From an uncultured Eubacterium sp. (GTDB taxonomy: Bacteria; Bacillota; Clostridia; Peptostreptococcales; Anaerovoracaceae): DNA of 24,388 nt. The position numbers and the translations under genes were made by a program. The notes beneath the pieces are model-generated. The model ran no database searches and was not told the DNA's origin. It worked only from the letters and a program-made list of their open reading frames with translations. The stretch is from NCBI GenBank assembly GCA_905193765.1, contig CAJJPZ010000015.1:1-24388 (forward strand). Direction: 5' to 3'. Below are positions 14,032 to 21,341 of the stretch, in pieces; the stretch's first letter is position 1, and each line of letters starts with the position of its first letter.

Positions 14032-15465
14032 TTATTTCTTTCCGTATTCCTGGATATGTCCGGAATCAAGTCGCTTGAAGTAGCTCTTCGTTTCCGCAGC
14101 AACGACTCCGCTCAGTACTACCAGGGCTATAAGGTTAGGTGCAGCCATCAGTCCGTTGAAGATATCTGCGATAGTCCATACAGCCGATACTGTAAGAAAC
14201 GGTCCGATGAGAACTGCCAGGATGTAGATCCATCTGTATACCATAACAGCCTTCATATTGTCAGTGAGGTACTCCAGAGATCTCTCTGCATAGTAGTCCC
14301 ATCCGAGGATAGTTGTGAATGCGAAGAATGCCAGCGCTGCCATGAGCACGAAAGTGCCTGCCGAATATGACCAAGGCAGACCATTTCCGAAAGCTCTTGC
14401 TGTTACTTCAACGCCTTCCAGACCTTCAGCCAGTGACATCTCATAAGCGCCTGATGTCATGATAGTCAGACCTGTCAGAGTACAGATGCAGACTGTATCG
14501 ATGAATGTTCCTGTCATCGATACGAGACCCTGTCTTACAGGCTCCTTTGTCTGTGCAGCAGCTGCTGCAATAGGAGCACTACCGAGACCTGACTCGTTGG
14601 AGAATATACCTCTTGCAACACCCTTCTGCATCGCTATGAGCATAGAACCTACGGCTCCGCCTGCAGCAGCCTTGAGGCCAAATGCACCCTGAACGATCTC
14701 AGCAACAGCGTGCGGGATGTTCCTGTAGTTGTATATTACAACGCAAAGACAGATTATAACGTATGCGATAGCCATGAACGGTACAACTATGGATGATACC
14801 TTGGCTATTCTCTGGATACCACCGATTATAACCAGTGCTGCCAGTACAGTAACAACGATAGCTGATATCACTGTAGCAATGGAATACTCTGTTCCGAACA
14901 GTGATACCATATGTTCATCGTTAGGGTCGAAGAATGATTTCGCAGCTGAAGTGATACCGTTTACCTGGGTTATAGTACCTATACCCAGCGCACCTGCACA
15001 GCATGCGAAGAATGCGAACAGCTTCGCAAGCCACTTCCATTTCTTGCCCATTCCGTTTTCTATGTAGTAGAACGGTCCGCCCAGGAATCTGCCGCCGCCC
15101 TTGTCGACTCTGAACTTTACAGCCAGCAGACCTTCTGAATACTTTGTTGCCATTCCGAAGCAGGCTGCTATTACCATCCAGAATACGGCTCCCGGTCCGC
15201 CCAGCATTACAGCTGTTGCAACGCCGACGATGTTACCTGTACCGATAGTAGCCGCCAGAGCTGTACAGAGAGCTCCGAAGCTGGTTACTTCGCCTATACC
15301 GTCTTCTTCATTCTTTACCATGTACTTGAGTGCTTTGCCCAGCTTTCTGAACTGCAGCACACCAAGTCTGATAGTCAGGAGTATACCTGTACCTATTATC
15401 AGTATGATAAGAGGCAACCCCCATACTACGCCATCAATGGCTTCCAATACCTGTGTGATAGTCAT
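14032..15465 (-). CDS. Sodium:alanine/glycine symporter (AGCS family)
   Basis: A 477-residue polytopic membrane transporter of the AGCS (AlsT/DagA) family, importing alanine or glycine with sodium. Family landmarks include ALAATIGTGNIVGVATA (about 70-86), GGPGAVFWM, GGPFYYIENGMGKKWKWL, GVARGIFSNESGLGSAPIAAAAA and the C-terminal TTILGWDYYAERSLEYL. The start at 15465 is chosen for the GGAGAAGGAG just upstream; a reading from 15510 would begin inside a leader hairpin without a ribosome site. The leader holds a glycine riboswitch, so glycine is a probable substrate or signal. It forms its own unit with a promoter at 15834-15862 and a terminator at 13961-13995. Confidence 0.95.
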   Translation of the reverse strand: MTITQVLEAIDGVVWGLPLIILIIGTGILLTIRLGVLQFRKLGKALKYMVKNEEDGIGEVTSFGALCTALAATIGTGNIVGVATAVMLGGPGAVFWMVIAACFGMATKYSEGLLAVKFRVDKGGGRFLGGPFYYIENGMGKKWKWLAKLFAFFACCAGALGIGTITQVNGITSAAKSFFDPNDEHMVSLFGTEYSIATVISAIVVTVLAALVIIGGIQRIAKVSSIVVPFMAIAYVIICLCVVIYNYRNIPHAVAEIVQGAFGLKAAAGGAVGSMLIAMQKGVARGIFSNESGLGSAPIAAAAAQTKEPVRQGLVSMTGTFIDTVCICTLTGLTIMTSGAYEMSLAEGLEGVEVTARAFGNGLPWSYSAGTFVLMAALAFFAFTTILGWDYYAERSLEYLTDNMKAVMVYRWIYILAVLIGPFLTVSAVWTIADIFNGLMAAPNLIALVVLSGVVAAETKSYFKRLDSGHIQEYGKK

Positions 15466-15521
15466 AATTTTCTCCTTCTCCTTAATAAAAAAATAAATAA
15501 TACCACGCATAAATCATGCGC

Positions 15522-15558
15522 AAAAAAAGACAAAAGCCGATACTTACTTATCGACTTT
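15522..15558 (-). terminator. Riboswitch expression-platform terminator
   Basis: On the minus strand, AAAGTCGATA pairs with TATCGGCTTT (10 pairs, one G-T, six-base loop, 15533-15558), followed by TGTCTTTTTTT. It lies between the glycine aptamer and the symporter start. An upstream GACTTT (15589 to 15584) is complementary to the 5' arm AAAGTC and could form the competing antiterminator. Confidence 0.75.
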
Positions 15559-15664
15559 CCGGAGAGGACACAAATAAAAGCAAAAAGTCTCACACACCCA
15601 CACAGGACAATGTGACACCGACAGGATATCCGATGATATATATCCCCCTCTGCTATAAAATTAT

Positions 15665-15775
15665 CTGCTCTGTCCTTTTGCCTGAGAGATTGTATGCATC
15701 AACATATACCATGTATATGGCCGCCCCTGCATACTTACACCTTCGGCGCTCTTAGATGAGACTCTCCAGAGAATC
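15665..15775 (-). ncRNA. Glycine riboswitch aptamer (single)
   Basis: The minus strand shows the conserved glycine aptamer pieces in order: GGAGAG (15767 to 15762), a GCGCCGAAGG core segment, and CTCTCAGGCAAAAGGACAGA at the 3' side. Only one aptamer is present; the sequence on each side lacks a second CCGAAGG or AGG-AAAAGGAC set. The 460 bases between the two flanking genes hold no coding sequence that I can support. They contain the promoter, aptamer, linker and terminator of the symporter leader. Riboswitches on transporter genes often turn expression off with ligand; that direction is inference here. Confidence 0.93.
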
Positions 15776-15833
15776 AATGATCTGATAGCATGATACGAAA
15801 AAAGACTGAACCATGTGTCAAATCAATGTATAG

Positions 15834-15862
15834 AATTTACCACAGTTATCAATCTTTTTCAA
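15834..15862 (-). promoter_or_regulatory. Promoter of the glycine riboswitch-symporter transcript
   Basis: On the minus strand, TTGAAA (15857-15862), 17 bases, then TAAATT (15834-15839) with TGG immediately before it as an extended -10. The start would be near 15827, giving a leader of about 360 bases. An alternative TTGACA lies further downstream, but its spacing to a -10 is poor. Confidence 0.5.
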
Positions 15863-15922
15863 TAATTTTTTTGTATTATATTGTATACATGACTTTCACC
15901 TTACTATCATGTACAATTAATT

Positions 15923-16987
15923 TTATTTCTTTGCTGTCTTTGCATTATCAAGGATGAAATCCAGCACCTTCTCATACAGCAGCTCTATGTGTGCATATTC
16001 GTCAGCGCTCCTTCCGGTCTGCTTCTCTATGGCATCCTCATCGTATCCCTGCTTCTCGAAATTGCTTAGGAGTTTTTCCTTTTCCTTGTCCGTATATTCC
16101 AGACCTTCCTTGTCTGCTATATACTCAACCAGCATCTCCTGCTTGATCCTCAGCTTGCTGCTGTCTTCATTGACTGCCTTGAATTCCTTTTCACTTTTGA
16201 AGTTGTAGTTCTTCAGAAGCTCTTTTCTCGTCACATTGCTGGACTCGGCCATATCATCGATCTGGCTGCTGTTAAAGTCCATGTAATACTGCAGTTCTTC
16301 GTCCGGGTATTTCTTCATTTCGGCATTCTCGAGGGCGTCTGACCACAGCGACGTCTTCTGGTTGTTTATCGCTTCAGTCTCTTTCTCTTCGTAGACTTCC
16401 TTTTCCAGAGAAGCCTCATATGCCTTGATGGTCTTGTACTTGGTGTTTTCTTTCACGAAATCGAGATCGTATTCCGGCGTCACTGTCCTCTTGGCCGAAT
16501 TGATAGTGACCTCGAACACCACGGCCTTGCCCTGGAGTTTCGTATTGTTAGGATAGCTGTCCGGGAACTTGAGATCAAGTTTCACTTTACTGCCGACCTT
16601 CTTGCCGATGAGACCTGATTCGAATCCGTCTATGAACGAACCGCTGCCGATCACCAGATCGTAACCTTCCCCGGATCCTCCGTCGAAGGCCTTGCCGTTG
16701 ATCTTACCAACATAGTCTATGTTTGCAGTATCGCCGTTCTTTATCTTATCACCCTTTTTGAGATCCTCTGATTTAGCTGCAGCCTGCAGCGCGCTGTCTA
16801 TCTTTTCCTGGATCTCCTTCTGTGAGACCTTGATGGTATACGGTTCAACGGTAAGGCCCTTATACTTTCCCGCCTTGATATAATCCTTCAGCTCATAGTC
16901 GGCATAGGGATCATCCGAACCTCCGCACCCTGCAAGCAATCCCACTGCCAGCAGGCATATCATCAGCAAACATATTTTCTTCTTCAT
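15923..16987 (-). CDS. Exported trigger-factor-like lipoprotein (FKBP-type foldase)
   Basis: A 354-residue predicted lipoprotein. Residues 1-20 are a signal peptide with lipobox LAGC and lipid-bearing C21. Then comes a short linker, an FKBP-type peptidyl-prolyl isomerase domain (about 84-172: GDTANIDYVGKINGKAFDGG, IDGFESGLIGKKVG), and an alpha-helical region resembling the trigger factor C-terminal chaperone domain (about 175-350). The N-terminal ribosome-binding domain of trigger factor is absent, so this acts outside the membrane, probably folding secreted proteins. The start at 16987 follows AAGGAGAA. It lies 31 bases after the alarmone synthetase gene. A dyad at 15881-15916 after the stop may be a weak terminator; it lacks a T-run. 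Confidence 0.88.
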   Translation of the reverse strand: MKKKICLLMICLLAVGLLAGCGGSDDPYADYELKDYIKAGKYKGLTVEPYTIKVSQKEIQEKIDSALQAAAKSEDLKKGDKIKNGDTANIDYVGKINGKAFDGGSGEGYDLVIGSGSFIDGFESGLIGKKVGSKVKLDLKFPDSYPNNTKLQGKAVVFEVTINSAKRTVTPEYDLDFVKENTKYKTIKAYEASLEKEVYEEKETEAINNQKTSLWSDALENAEMKKYPDEELQYYMDFNSSQIDDMAESSNVTRKELLKNYNFKSEKEFKAVNEDSSKLRIKQEMLVEYIADKEGLEYTDKEKEKLLSNFEKQGYDEDAIEKQTGRSADEYAHIELLYEKVLDFILDNAKTAKK

Positions 16988-17018
16988 CGATATTCTCCTT
17001 CTCTTCTTTCTCTGTTTT

Positions 17019-17693
17019 TTAAAACATCTTATGTATACGCTCCATGGTCGCATCGACGTCGTGCATTGCCTTGGCACAGTTCTGAAGCTCCTGAGCGACA
17101 TATCCCGGCATTTCGTCCTTCCGTTTGTACTTGAGTTCATGTTCAAGACTTGCCCATGTATCCATGGCGATGGTCCTTATCTGTATCTCCACTGGCATGT
17201 TGTATGTCCTGTCGGTGAGGAAAATCGGCACTTCCACTACAAGATGCAGGCTCCTGTATCCGCTTTCCTTGGGATTCCTGATATAATCGGTCTTTCTTAT
17301 CAGCACTATATCGTCCTGTCTCAGCAGACTGCGTTCCACGGTATACACGTCGTCTATGTAATTGCAGATAACTCTGACTCCTGCAAAATCAGTAAGCTTG
17401 TACACCGATTCGATCTCCATCGGCCAGCCTTTTCTCTCGATCTTCTCCTTGATGCTGCTGATGCTCTTGAGTCTGCACTCCATATGGTGTATCGGATTGT
17501 AATCATGCTTGACACTGAATTCATTATCCAGTATCTCCAGCTTGGTGCTGATCTCCTTGATGGCTGCGCTGTATCTCATACGCAGATCGGCCATGATCTT
17601 CACCATTTCCTTTGCGTCCTGTATCGTCACAGTCATCTGAGCCGGTATCATCGACTCACTGATCTCAAAGGTTTCATTTCTTTCAAGTATCAT
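17019..17693 (-). CDS. Small alarmone synthetase, RelA/SpoT domain (GTP pyrophosphokinase)
   Basis: A 224-residue single-domain (p)ppGpp synthetase of the YjbM/YwaC (RelQ/RelP) type, with no hydrolase or regulatory domain. Visible motifs are the ATP-binding CRLKSISSIKEKI (73-85), the catalytic DFAGVRVIC (102-110), the GTP-site DYIRNPKESGYRSLHLVVE (136-154) and VEIQIRTIAMDTWASLEHELKYKR (168-191). It would transfer pyrophosphate from ATP to GTP or GDP in the cytoplasm, independently of the ribosome. AAGGAG lies 8 bases before the ATG. It comes 81 bases after the GTPase-NYN gene and 31 bases before the foldase lipoprotein. The gap before it contains a TATACT-7-AGTATA dyad (17739-17757), which could mark an internal promoter. 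Confidence 0.93.
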   Translation of the reverse strand: MILERNETFEISESMIPAQMTVTIQDAKEMVKIMADLRMRYSAAIKEISTKLEILDNEFSVKHDYNPIHHMECRLKSISSIKEKIERKGWPMEIESVYKLTDFAGVRVICNYIDDVYTVERSLLRQDDIVLIRKTDYIRNPKESGYRSLHLVVEVPIFLTDRTYNMPVEIQIRTIAMDTWASLEHELKYKRKDEMPGYVAQELQNCAKAMHDVDATMERIHKMF

Positions 17694-17774
17694 ATAATGT
17701 ACTCCTTAACAAGGTTAAAATATCTGTTACGGCTACGGTATACTATTTTACAGTATATTTTTGTGGTTTCTGTG

Positions 17775-20426
17775 TTAAAGTTTTATTCTGTTGATGCTTT
17801 CTGTTCTGTTTTTTCTCGTATATTCCTCAAGGAACGCCGATATCTCGTCGTTCGCCAGCTCTATTTCCTTTCTTAGATCCTCAGCCGACATCCTCAGTGC
17901 ATCGTTTCCGGTAGCTATCATCTGTTCCAGAGTGTCTGAAGAAGCCACTCTGACAATGTACTTTTTTTTCATCTCATAAGTCATACGCTCTATATATGTA
18001 TCTGCGGTCTCGCCTTCACCGGTGAACACCACTTCCAGGTCACCGATCTTCTCTGTGTGATCCGTGCCACCCTTGACCCGGTATGCGTCGAAGACCGCCA
18101 CGACGTTGCATTTCCTGTAGCCCTGATAGTTTTCCAGTATCTCGATGAGGGCTTCTCTGGCCGAATCGAGGTTCACCTTCGCCAGAGCCTTCAGCTCGTC
18201 CCACGCGAATATTATATTGTACCCGTCTACTATGAGATACTCCGGCTTCAGGCACGGATCCTTCGTCTTCTGCGGACGGCTGCTGTCTATGATCTTTTTC
18301 GGGATCATCTTTCGTTCTTTCGGGGCTATATACGCCTTATCCAGATATCTGCGCAGCTCTTTGTCCTCCTCTGACATGCTGTATCCACCGCCTGATCCCG
18401 CGCCCGGCAAGGATGACGCCGGCGTTGGCACATCGCTCTTCACTGTATCATCGGCGTCGCTGTCCGGATATCCTGAACTTATGCTTATATGCATATGGCG
18501 GTCAGCCTCGTCCCACTTCACACTGCGTCCTGCGCCATGGCTGCAGAATATGGAGTCCGCCGTGTTCTCCGGATCGTCGTCAGGATCATATCCGATCTCG
18601 TCTATGACTTTCTGCTGATCGTGGCACGGCTCATATCCGCACATATCACACACGATATGGCCGCAGCCTCCCGTATAGGACGCTACTTCCACAGCGTAGT
18701 TCTTCATCTCGCTGACAGGAGCCTTACCAGTGAGGATGGCCATTTCCCTGTCAGATGCCGGTACGGATATCTCTCCGCCCATGCGCTGTATATCCGACAT
18801 GGCTCTCCCAGTCATCGATGAGGGGACTTCCAGCGTGAAGGCATACCATGGTTCCAGCAGCACCGACTCGGCTTTTCTCAGACCCTGACGCACAGCTCTG
18901 TAGGTGGCCTGCCTGAAATCACCGCCTTCGGTATGCTTCAGGTGCGCTCTGCCTGAAATCACCGTTATCTCCATATCGGTCACAGGCGAGCCAGTGAGCA
19001 CTCCCCTGTGCTGTTTTTCCATGAGATGGGTCAATATCAGTCTCTGCCAGTTCCGGTCCAGCATGTCCTCACTGCAGTCCGATGCGAATGTCATACCGCT
19101 GCCCCGTTCCCCGGGCTCCAGCAGCAGATGCACCTCGGCGTAATGACGCAGCGGTTCGAAATGTCCCGAACCTGTCACCGGTGATTTTATCGTCTCTCTG
19201 TAGGATATCCGACCCTGACCGAAATCCGCATCTATATCGAATCGCTCTTTTACTATATTCCGCAGTATTTCCAGCTGGATCTCTCCCATGAGCTGCAGCT
19301 GGATGATCTGCAGCTGCTCGTTCCATACCACATTCAGCTGCGGCTCCTCTTCCTCAAGCTGCCTGAACGCCGCCAGAGCAGCGTGCTGATCCTGCTCCGG
19401 AGGCAGCAGCACATCGTAGACCAGTGCAGGCTCCAGGAATCCCGTCTTCATCTGTTTCTCAGCTCCCAGCACCTGCCCTGCGTACGTCCGGGAAAGTCCC
19501 GTCACGGCACATACATCGCCTGCCGATACCACATCTGCTGTGCGGAATTTTTCTCCTGAGTATATCCTTATCTGCTCTATCTTCTCTTCTATGTTCTCAT
19601 CAGTTGTACCCTCTGACATACGTCCCGGGGCCTCGTATCCCACAGGGTCCTTCACCCTCAGCGTTCCTCCGGTGAGCTTCATGTGGGTGAGTCTGTGTCC
19701 CTGACCGTCTCTCGTTATCTTGAATACCCTAGCGGCAAAACTTCTGCCGTGATCAGGCTCCGAAGCATACCTGCAGAATCCCGTCAGGAAAGTCTCTATG
19801 CCATCGTTTTTCAGCGCTGACCCGAACCAGCAGGGGAACACCTGTCTGTCTGCAATGGCAGCCACCAGTGAATCCCGGGATATCTCCCCCGTATCGAAGT
19901 ATTCCTCCAGCAGCTGTTCATGGCACGACGCCAGCTCTTCGCCGTCAGGCAGATCGTCTGTGAAATCCGTGCACCTGTCGTCCAGCCTCCGCTTCAGTTC
20001 CTCCATGACGGCGGCCTTGTCCGTCCCCTGCAGATCCATCTTGTTGACGAATATGGACACAGGTATCCCGTATTTCTCCAGCAGTCTCCACAGCGTCAGC
20101 GTATGGCCCTGCACGCCGTCCTTGCCGCTTATCACAAGTATTGCGTGATCCAGCACCTGAAGGGTACGCTCCATTTCCGCCGAAAAATCAGCATGTCCCG
20201 GTGTGTCCAGCAGTGTTATCCTCGTATCTTCGTATTCTATTTCCGCCTGTTTTGAAAATATCGTGATCCCCCGGTCTCTTTCCTGGGAGTCCGTATCAAA
20301 AAATGCATCCCTATGGTCTACCCGGCCCAGCCTGCGTATGGTCCCTGTCAGATACAGTATCGCCTCCGACAGCGTGGTCTTGCCCGCATCCACATGAGCC
20401 AGTATCCCTGTGGTGATCTTTTTCAT
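17775..20426 (-). CDS. EF-G/TetM-like translation GTPase fused to a Rae1/YacP-type NYN nuclease
   Basis: An 883-residue two-part protein. Residues 1 to about 570 are a ribosomal-protection/EF-G-like GTPase: G1 AHVDAGKT (10-17), switch RGITI (52-56), DTPGH (74-78), NKMD (128-131), then domain IV with HLKHTEGGDFR (495-505). The TetM loop residues Ser-Pro-Val are replaced here by Leu-Lys-His, so tetracycline resistance is doubtful. About 575-640 is a cysteine-rich extension (C588, C593, C596, C601, C628). A disordered linker follows. Residues about 728-860 match Rae1 (YacP): VDGYNII, VFDAYRVKGG, FTGEGETADTYIE and ASSD, keeping D734, D780, D809 and D831. The start at 20426 is chosen over GTG 20435 because AAGGTGG is properly spaced. 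It lies 14 bases after the lipoprotein gene. Confidence 0.92.
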   Translation of the reverse strand: MKKITTGILAHVDAGKTTLSEAILYLTGTIRRLGRVDHRDAFFDTDSQERDRGITIFSKQAEIEYEDTRITLLDTPGHADFSAEMERTLQVLDHAILVISGKDGVQGHTLTLWRLLEKYGIPVSIFVNKMDLQGTDKAAVMEELKRRLDDRCTDFTDDLPDGEELASCHEQLLEEYFDTGEISRDSLVAAIADRQVFPCWFGSALKNDGIETFLTGFCRYASEPDHGRSFAARVFKITRDGQGHRLTHMKLTGGTLRVKDPVGYEAPGRMSEGTTDENIEEKIEQIRIYSGEKFRTADVVSAGDVCAVTGLSRTYAGQVLGAEKQMKTGFLEPALVYDVLLPPEQDQHAALAAFRQLEEEEPQLNVVWNEQLQIIQLQLMGEIQLEILRNIVKERFDIDADFGQGRISYRETIKSPVTGSGHFEPLRHYAEVHLLLEPGERGSGMTFASDCSEDMLDRNWQRLILTHLMEKQHRGVLTGSPVTDMEITVISGRAHLKHTEGGDFRQATYRAVRQGLRKAESVLLEPWYAFTLEVPSSMTGRAMSDIQRMGGEISVPASDREMAILTGKAPVSEMKNYAVEVASYTGGCGHIVCDMCGYEPCHDQQKVIDEIGYDPDDDPENTADSIFCSHGAGRSVKWDEADRHMHISISSGYPDSDADDTVKSDVPTPASSLPGAGSGGGYSMSEEDKELRRYLDKAYIAPKERKMIPKKIIDSSRPQKTKDPCLKPEYLIVDGYNIIFAWDELKALAKVNLDSAREALIEILENYQGYRKCNVVAVFDAYRVKGGTDHTEKIGDLEVVFTGEGETADTYIERMTYEMKKKYIVRVASSDTLEQMIATGNDALRMSAEDLRKEIELANDEISAFLEEYTRKNRTESINRIKL

Positions 20427-20440
20427 ATATTCCACCTTCT

Positions 20441-21118
20441 TTATTCATCGTCCTGCCGCTTCAGCACGAAGTCTTTAGTCCCGTCCTGTTCCATGAGAGT
20501 GATGCTCTGGATGCTGCCGCTGCTGTCTTTCTTTGTCTCAGCCTTGTACTTTGTTTTCCCCAGAGTGAAACTGTCACCGTCAACTGAATAATCCAGAGAA
20601 AATTCTATTGACCATGTACCGTCATCTCTGAACTCATACTTCACATCATCTGTATCCTTCATTGAATATACTCCACTGAATTTACTGCTGCCGCATATAC
20701 CATCGGTACCGCTTTCATGTTTCAGAAAAGTCTCTTTCTCGTTCCATTCTTCACTGGCATCATCAAATCCATCGGGAGGAGTCAGTCTTATACTGCATCC
20801 ATCTGAAGTCTTCTTCACATCATATACAGCCGAATCACCCTCCATGTATGCCTCAAGCCTGAGCTGGACGTCACCATCATCTCCATTTACAAAATCATAT
20901 TTCCCATTCATCCTGTTTATACTCGTCCCGTCAGCTCTGAGCTCAACAGTACTGTTCAGCGACACGTTTCCTTCTAAGTACATATCATATATGCCCACAT
21001 ATGGTTCTGTTTTTTCATCATTCTCTGCTTTCTTACCACACCCTGCGGTCATAATACACATGGCTATGATTGCAATTAATATTATAACTATGCATACAGC
21101 TTTTTTCATCATCTGCAT
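20441..21118 (-). CDS. Predicted lipoprotein, two similar beta-rich repeats
   Basis: A 225-residue protein that I do not recognise as a named family. It has an N-terminal signal peptide (about 1-26) ending in TAGC, with C27 as the likely lipid-bearing cysteine, then a charged linker. The rest is beta-rich and seems to hold two related units, each starting like GIYDM (about 42-95) or GVYSM (about 148-222), with a shared LRADGT / FRDDGT turn and a following GKYDF or SVDGDSF segment. This recalls lipocalin-like lipoprotein domains of gut Clostridia. Function is unknown. AAGGAG lies 9 bases before the ATG at 21118. It leads the probable operon with the GTPase-NYN gene, only 14 bases downstream. 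Confidence 0.8.
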   Translation of the reverse strand: MQMMKKAVCIVIILIAIIAMCIMTAGCGKKAENDEKTEPYVGIYDMYLEGNVSLNSTVELRADGTSINRMNGKYDFVNGDDGDVQLRLEAYMEGDSAVYDVKKTSDGCSIRLTPPDGFDDASEEWNEKETFLKHESGTDGICGSSKFSGVYSMKDTDDVKYEFRDDGTWSIEFSLDYSVDGDSFTLGKTKYKAETKKDSSGSIQSITLMEQDGTKDFVLKRQDDE

Positions 21119-21156
21119 TTCTTTATGCTCCTTTCTTCATACCTCTGCACGACTAC

Positions 21157-21165
21157 ATGATACCA
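21157..21165 (-). promoter_or_regulatory. Extended -10 promoter of the lipoprotein operon
   Basis: On the minus strand, TGGTATCAT gives an extended -10 (TGG plus TATCAT), 39 bases upstream of the lipoprotein start. No good -35 is visible at the right distance, as is tolerated with extended -10 sites. The TGG extension is shared with the radC and symporter promoters in this window. Confidence 0.4.
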
Positions 21166-21256
21166 TACTTTCCATGCAAAATCACCACTTATGACATATA
21201 CTGGCGCCGGTCCTTATCCATGCCCTCCTCCGCAGCCTTACCGGCTCTGCTGTTCG

Positions 21257-21318
21257 CAAACATCTGTTTACATCCTGTTCTTTTTATGTTATTATTAAAT
21301 TTAAGTAATGACATGTCA
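21257..21318 (+). promoter_or_regulatory. lexA promoter with overlapping LexA-box-like site
   Basis: TTTACA (21267-21272), 17 bases, then TATTAT (21290-21295) with a TG extension form a strong promoter. CAAACATCTGTTTA (21257-21270) matches the Firmicute LexA box CGAAC-4-GTTCG at 10 of 14 positions against CGAACATATGTTCG, and it overlaps the -35, so LexA would block its own promoter. A separate perfect palindrome, TGACATGTCA, lies at 21309-21318 near the start point. Confidence 0.6.
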
Positions 21319-21341
21319 AAACAGACTGACGGAGGATTCCA

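Noticed and set aside
15780..15830. Second glycine aptamer upstream of the first
   Set aside because: The region lacks the conserved CCGAAGG and AGG-AAAAGGAC core elements.
17019..17146. N-terminal extension of the foldase lipoprotein back to 17146
   Set aside because: It would overlap the alarmone synthetase and place basic non-signal sequence before a clear lipoprotein signal peptide; the start at 16987 has a good ribosome site.
17739..17757. TATACT-7-AGTATA dyad as a terminator after the GTPase-NYN gene
   Set aside because: The minus-strand reading has no T-run after it and the stem is all weak pairs apart from one; a promoter or operator is as likely.
17775..20426. Calling the gene a tetracycline resistance determinant (tetM/tetO)
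   Set aside because: The drug-displacing loop is not conserved, the protein has a cysteine-rich extension and a nuclease domain, and there are no mobile-element signs around it.
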